Source: Acrasis kona
Lineage: Eukaryota; Heterolobosea; Eutetramitea; Acrasida; Acrasidae
NCBI GenBank assembly: GCA_026419775.2
Contig: JAOPGA020001288.1
Location: 1-44,444 of the forward strand
Direction: 5' to 3'
DNA length: 44,444 bases
The notes beneath the pieces are model-generated. The model searched no databases and had not been told where the DNA came from. It saw nothing but the letters and a program-made list of their open reading frames with translations. A program made the position numbers and the translations under genes. This document shows, piece by piece, positions 39,944 to 44,444 of this stretch; position 1 is the first letter of the stretch; each line of letters opens with the position of its first letter.

Positions 39944-41407
39944 ATGATACGAACATGTGTACTATATCGTGATGGAAGTAGCAAGTTCTACACTGTTGGA
40001 GAAAAAGACAAGTCATACTATTACACATGTAGCCACTGTGAAAAGCGAATTAAAAAAATAGGAAACATCTTTCCGTCGATGCGAAAATCATACCTGCCAT
40101 TCAGCAATGGTAAGGTTGGACATTATCTTTGCAAAGTATGCGATTCAGCACTAAGCAAAGCACAAAGAGAAACAAAAGCGAAACAACAATTGCCAATGTG
40201 TCCGACTCAATCAGAACAAATGCCGATACGTGAACCTGAGAACAATACATTACTTGTCGACTTTCCGTTAGAACCAACAAGAGCGAGCATCTACGAAACC
40301 GACAATGCACAAACAACAAGAACGGTATCCAAAATTCGGCATACTGTTGTTACAAATAACGGCGGAATGAGTTCACAAATCATTAATCTGTTCCCAAAAT
40401 TAATTCCACAGAACATTGCGAACGAATTTATGGACGCATGGATGAAGATTGAAAAGAGCGGTTTGTTCAAAGATGATTATGATCCAACTCGTGGAAATAC
40501 TTGCGTACATATTGGCGTAACGCATGAGAAGAATTCTACAAAAAAATCACTTTCGTCGCATTTCTCCGCACTCAAGCAGTCACCACATTACAATGATGCC
40601 ATTACGTCATTAAAAAAAATAAGTGAGTTTATTGCCGATTATTTAAAGGAGCATGATCCTGCAATCTATTCCACAGTACAAGAAGCACTGTCACTATTTC
40701 CAGATGATGTGCGAAGCAATTATCCTTTATCGTTACCTTCATTTTTTATCAATTTGTACAATTCAGAATGCAAACTACACACTGACAACAATGATAGCAG
40801 CACAGCACCAGGACTTTTACTTTGCTTTAAAACAAATGACTGTTGTGGTGGACAAACTGAATTTCCGCAACTAAATCTCCGTTACGATTTGGATCATGGT
40901 GACATGTTAAGAGCAACTTTCCGACTTCTCAAGCATCAAAATAGTCCAATTACTAATGGTCGACGTATATCAATAGTTATACCATTCCATGATAAAATTC
41001 TTAACATGCCTTACAAGGAAGCAAATTCTAATAAAGAAGTCATATTGGATAACATTGCAAGGGTGTACATACTTGGTAAGATCCATAATAAATCAGAGAA
41101 GAGGAAAGCTCTTGGTAGTTTGAGAATGTATGTTGAAGGTGGTTCAAGTGCAGGTATTATTAAAAAGAAGCACAATCAACCAACTTTTGCTGTGTGTACC
41201 AAAAGTAAATGGAAAGCTGCAGTTAATGCTAATTTTGATGGTACATATTATAACAATTTCAGATTGCTAAAGAAGTATGATATACCCATTGTTAATCCAG
41301 AATATATAGATGCTGTGATTGAACATAAAGGCATAGTTCCATTTACAGACTACAAATTTAATGATGAGTTGGAACATGATGAGTCAGAATATGATGAGTC
41401 GGAATAA
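39944..41407 (+). CDS. Zinc-ribbon / 2-oxoglutarate-Fe(II) dioxygenase / BRCT fusion protein
   Basis: 487 residues, single exon. N-terminus (about 1-75): CSHCEKRIKKIG and CKVCDSAL give four cysteines, a zinc-ribbon-like module. Residues about 140-350: a double-stranded beta-helix dioxygenase, with LHTDNND supplying the iron-binding H-x-D (about 279-281), GGQTEFPQL, GDMLRATFRLLKHQNSP with the distal histidine (about 330), and NGRRISIVIPF with the 2-oxoglutarate arginine. The H..NGxRxSIV spacing recalls TET/JBP-like nucleic-acid dioxygenases rather than PhyH. Residues about 370-470: a BRCT-like domain, VYILGKIHNKSEKRKALGSL and KKYDIPIVNPEYIDAVIEHK. The tail is acidic. The fusion suggests a DNA- or chromatin-directed enzyme. 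It sits 68 bases upstream of the transposase-like gene. Confidence 0.7.
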   Translation: MIRTCVLYRDGSSKFYTVGEKDKSYYYTCSHCEKRIKKIGNIFPSMRKSYLPFSNGKVGHYLCKVCDSALSKAQRETKAKQQLPMCPTQSEQMPIREPENNTLLVDFPLEPTRASIYETDNAQTTRTVSKIRHTVVTNNGGMSSQIINLFPKLIPQNIANEFMDAWMKIEKSGLFKDDYDPTRGNTCVHIGVTHEKNSTKKSLSSHFSALKQSPHYNDAITSLKKISEFIADYLKEHDPAIYSTVQEALSLFPDDVRSNYPLSLPSFFINLYNSECKLHTDNNDSSTAPGLLLCFKTNDCCGGQTEFPQLNLRYDLDHGDMLRATFRLLKHQNSPITNGRRISIVIPFHDKILNMPYKEANSNKEVILDNIARVYILGKIHNKSEKRKALGSLRMYVEGGSSAGIIKKKHNQPTFAVCTKSKWKAAVNANFDGTYYNNFRLLKKYDIPIVNPEYIDAVIEHKGIVPFTDYKFNDELEHDESEYDESE

Positions 41408-41475
41408 ATAAAATCGTCTACAATGAAATATAAATAAATATTTGTCAAGATTTTGTAAAATTAGTGTCAATCGAC

Positions 41476-44435
41476 ATGAACTTTCAATGTCACCATTGCT
41501 CAAATGTGATTAACTTTAAGTGCCAGCAGTGTTTTGACATGTTCAATTTCCAATGTGGCCAGTGTGTCCAGTTACAGCAGCAACTTATTATTTTAAGAAA
41601 CCATGAACAACAATTACGTAGAAATGAATCTCAACAAAATGTATTGATAGATGGTTTGAAAAAGTACTCTGATTCAGCAAACCAAATAATTACACTTTTG
41701 ACTACAGATGTTGCTATAAAGGATTCGGAAATAATTCGGTTGAACTCTAAGGTCGTACAACTAAATGAAGAAGTCAACAAAACTGCCGAACACAAAAACA
41801 TTCAAAGCCAAATGTTAACTCAAAACCGAGCACATTTTGATAAAATGCAAGAAGATATTGAAGTAATGAATGACCTATTAAAGTCTTCAGATAAAGTAGA
41901 GAAGTTACCGCAACAGAAGTATCCAGAATACAAAGAAGCTCCTTGGGAAACAGAGGACGCACAGATTTCATTTCGGTCATCAATGGACCACTCCATCTGT
42001 ACAAAAAAGTTTTTTGAAAAAAATCCGGATGTCGAAAAATCTCCTCCTCCAATACCAAGACAAAAAGTTGCATCAAAGGTGTTGTTATCACCATTAGGGC
42101 TAGGAACACATAAAGACAATATCGCACTTGTAGCAAGAGGGTCATATCATTCATTTGAAAATTTTACAGATCAATCGTTTGCAAGACATAAATTATTTTT
42201 TTTTTGGTGCTTCTTCAACTTTATACTAGCAATGCATGGTCAATCGCTACTAGTTGCATTATCTTACTTTTTATCTATGTACCCAAACTGTACCGACTCA
42301 CTAATTATGTACTATTTGAGAAGTGTTCCTGGTAGTATCCAAAGAATCTGGAAAGCACTACGATTGCATACATCACAGTTCAAATACAGTCGTGATACAT
42401 ATATTCTTTTGTGTGATGAAAAATTATTATCGTTTCGTCAATATGTGGCTATAAGCAACATAAATCCAGCCGCTAAGCTGGCTTACCCATCAAAAAATAA
42501 AATCAGATACAAGAGAAACTATTGGATAAAAACAATTAAAAAACGGTTTGTAATGGTTGATAAACCTGATTGCTGTACAATAGACCCAGTTAAAGCTGTT
42601 GATCTTCTAGTTTCTGTTGGTATACCAGATGATTTTAAAGACAAAATAAAGGTGAAAGTGTCGTATGATGCTGCAGTTAAAGGTTTTACACATCTCACCG
42701 TGTCTCTTATGAATAGTCCGATTATTGGATCACAAGATAGAGATGGTCATATACCAGTTGTTTTGTTCAAAGGAAAAGAAAGCAAGGAGAATATAGAAAA
42801 ACTTATACTTCCTGTTTTAGAGGTGCTTTGTTCAACATTGAGAGAAAGAGAAAACTTTGAAATCTACTTGATGAACGATTATAGTGCATTGTACTCATGT
42901 ACTGACATCACTCCAAAAGACAAGTTCTGTCTCTTTTGCAATGAAATTTATGAGAGTAGTAAGTTACCTGACCTTCCTCTTAGAAAAGTAAAAATATTCA
43001 ATGGCAAAAAGGAAGAAGATGGATCTCCTGCAACAATAGCTGTAAATGGAATCTTGCTGTGTATGTTGCATATGAAACTCAGGTGTGTACTTGTATTATT
43101 TGGTTTGATAATAAAAAAACTGCCGGAGTACATTGATGGTGAGAGGAAGACCATCGTGATTGAGAAAGCAATGCGTAAATGTAAAGGTCTTGAGTTATTC
43201 CAGTTTAGAGATAAAACATTTCAGCCCATTGCTGACTTATTTGAAAATGAAAGTTTACCTGCTGAAATGCCATACATGAATGGTAAACAGGTTAACATCT
43301 TTTTAAAAAATTTTGAAAGTATCTTGAAAGGTATCGTTAAAGATGAGGACCTCTTGTTACTGCACCATATCAATATCATCTTCATTTTTTTGATGGGTCC
43401 ATCGGCACAACATTCATCTCCATCCTTCAACAAGAAATTATTTTGTAAAATAGTACAATCATACACCCTTCTACTACTCAAGTTGTTCCCAAGTAGCAGC
43501 TATGGATTCTACACTCATATATTGATTCGTCATTCTAAGCACATGTTTGATTTATATCCTAAAGGCTTTGCTCAACACACTAACGAAGGAGTAGAAAATC
43601 TACACTGCAAAATAGAACTGTTAAAGAAGCTTACATCAGCATCGGGTGACTTTTCAATTTGGGCACAAATCATCATTCTAATATTAAGACCAATACTCAT
43701 TAGAAAGAAGCACGGAATGAAATGGAGGAACTGTCCAGGAACTATCAAGTCAAGAAATGAAAAGAATAGAATTGATGGTATCATTAGGTTGAATCATATT
43801 ATGTTACACAACTTTTTAGTAACTGTTTCAAATCACAAAGTCGAAACAGAATCTGATGGGGAAGATACATCTTACCCTGATAATTATGTTTTTGATGAAG
43901 AGAATNAGAATGACACTTCTGCAAGAGACGATGCTGAGGAGATTTTCAACATGCGACAAAAAAAAACTCAAATAACAAGCATGAGTGGGTGTAAGTTACT
44001 TTTCATTACTTTCTTCTTACTTTACAAATAGCATTAAACTTCTTCAAGGTTCCAAAAGATAGTGGGAGGAAAAGATTTTGTTGGAAATCATGGAAGACTG
44101 TACCAACAGGAATACAATGTTCCATTAACCACGCACAAGAAGATGATAATTGCAATGGTAACACATGCAATTATAAAGGAATCACTGAGGAAAAGTTATG
44201 TTATCAATGGCACAAACAAGTACAAGATTATTTGATTGATAACAACCTTTATTCAGAAGAGTTTGAATTGAATGACGATACAATTGAGTTGGGAGAATTT
44301 TGTTCAAAGGATATTGATGAATATACTGAAACGTCTGATGATGAAGATGATGAGGATTTTGTGTTGGAGAATACTGAAGACGAGTATGATTCTGAACTTG
44401 ACATTGATAACGTAGATGTTGGAGATGATGACTAA
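41476..44435 (+). CDS. Large transposase-like protein with N-terminal zinc module and coiled coil
   Basis: Two exons, 41476-43990 and 44032-44435, with a 41-base GT-AG intron, giving 972 residues. N-terminus: three CxxC pairs (CHHCSNVINFKCQQCFDMFN, then CGQC), a coiled coil to about 140, then a core from about 220. The core has IYLMNDYSALYSCTD followed by FCLFCNE, then ILLCMLHMKLRCVLVLFG, and later GFAQHTNEGVENLHCK. The order acidic-D, paired cysteines, LH..LR and a late E-x2-N block is that of several RNase H-fold transposon proteins of animals and fungi (from memory). The C-terminus is very acidic (TSDDEDDEDFVLENTEDEYD). An ambiguous base lies at 43906. It ends in an AATAAA signal at the window edge. 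Confidence 0.65.
43991..44031 (+). other. Intron of the transposase-like gene
   Basis: Forty-one bases with GTAAGT donor and AAATAG acceptor; its removal extends the protein by about 130 residues into the acidic tail (SLNFFKVPKDSGRKRFCW). Confidence 0.8.
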
Positions 44436-44440
44436 ATAAA
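44435..44440 (+). terminator. Poly(A) signal AATAAA after the transposase-like gene
   Basis: AATAAA overlaps the stop codon of the transposase-like gene at the window end. A signal this close to the stop fits the compact spacing seen elsewhere here. Confidence 0.4.
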
Positions 44441-44444
44441 CCTT

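Noticed and set aside
37560-44435. A Polinton, giant-virus or other capsid-bearing element
   Set aside because: I see no capsid, packaging ATPase, protein-primed polymerase or retroviral-type integrase among the genes; the large protein looks like a DNA-transposon type.
1-44444. CRISPR arrays, bacterial operons, riboswitches or rRNA genes
   Set aside because: No regularly spaced repeats with spacers, no Shine-Dalgarno organisation and no rRNA-like sequence; introns and domain content show eukaryotic nuclear DNA.

Overview
The window is nuclear DNA of a eukaryote with a compact genome. The genes sit close together on both strands, and spliceosomal introns are present but tiny: ten introns that I could place with GT-AG ends and preserved frame are 35-42 bases long. 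All three standard stop codons are used. The gene set points to a free-living, probably amoeboid or flagellate protist: an F-box/LRR protein, a kelch/F-box/Rho fusion, a TRIM-like RING/B-box protein, a UPF1-type helicase with ankyrin repeats, an NPSN-like SNARE and a CDK. I cannot name the species.

Layout. 1-7.6 kb holds two Ty3/Gypsy-type retrotransposon fossils, one young and nearly whole, one older and truncated, the latter carrying a 152-base MITE-like insertion. 7.9-13.2 kb is a transposon nest: one copy of a DDE-like, zinc-finger-tailed DNA transposon gene on the minus strand lies inside an older plus-strand relative, with related G-rich motifs at the junctions. 13.4 kb has a Myb-domain relic.

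14-35 kb is mainly host genes: F-box/LRR protein, secreted beta-helix protein, kelch/F-box/Rho pseudogene, phytanoyl-CoA dioxygenase-like protein, UPF1-like helicase, TRIM-like protein in four exons, a coiled-coil membrane protein, a hAT transposase relic, a tandem GT31-like glycosyltransferase, a tRNA-Phe with an enlarged D-loop, a four-exon CDK, an NPSN-type SNARE, a metallo-beta-lactamase-like protein and a small secreted protein.

35.5-44.4 kb is different. Closely spaced plus-strand genes encode an unrecognised 277-aa protein, two further unknowns, a zinc-ribbon/2-oxoglutarate dioxygenase/BRCT fusion, and a 972-aa transposase-like protein that ends at the window edge. Duplicated and inverted pieces of sequence precede them. 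I infer that this is the left and central part of a large DNA element, or an element-derived cluster, carrying its own putative nucleic-acid-modifying dioxygenase. It is the best candidate here for an undescribed system. The right end is outside the window, so the boundaries and mobility are unproven.
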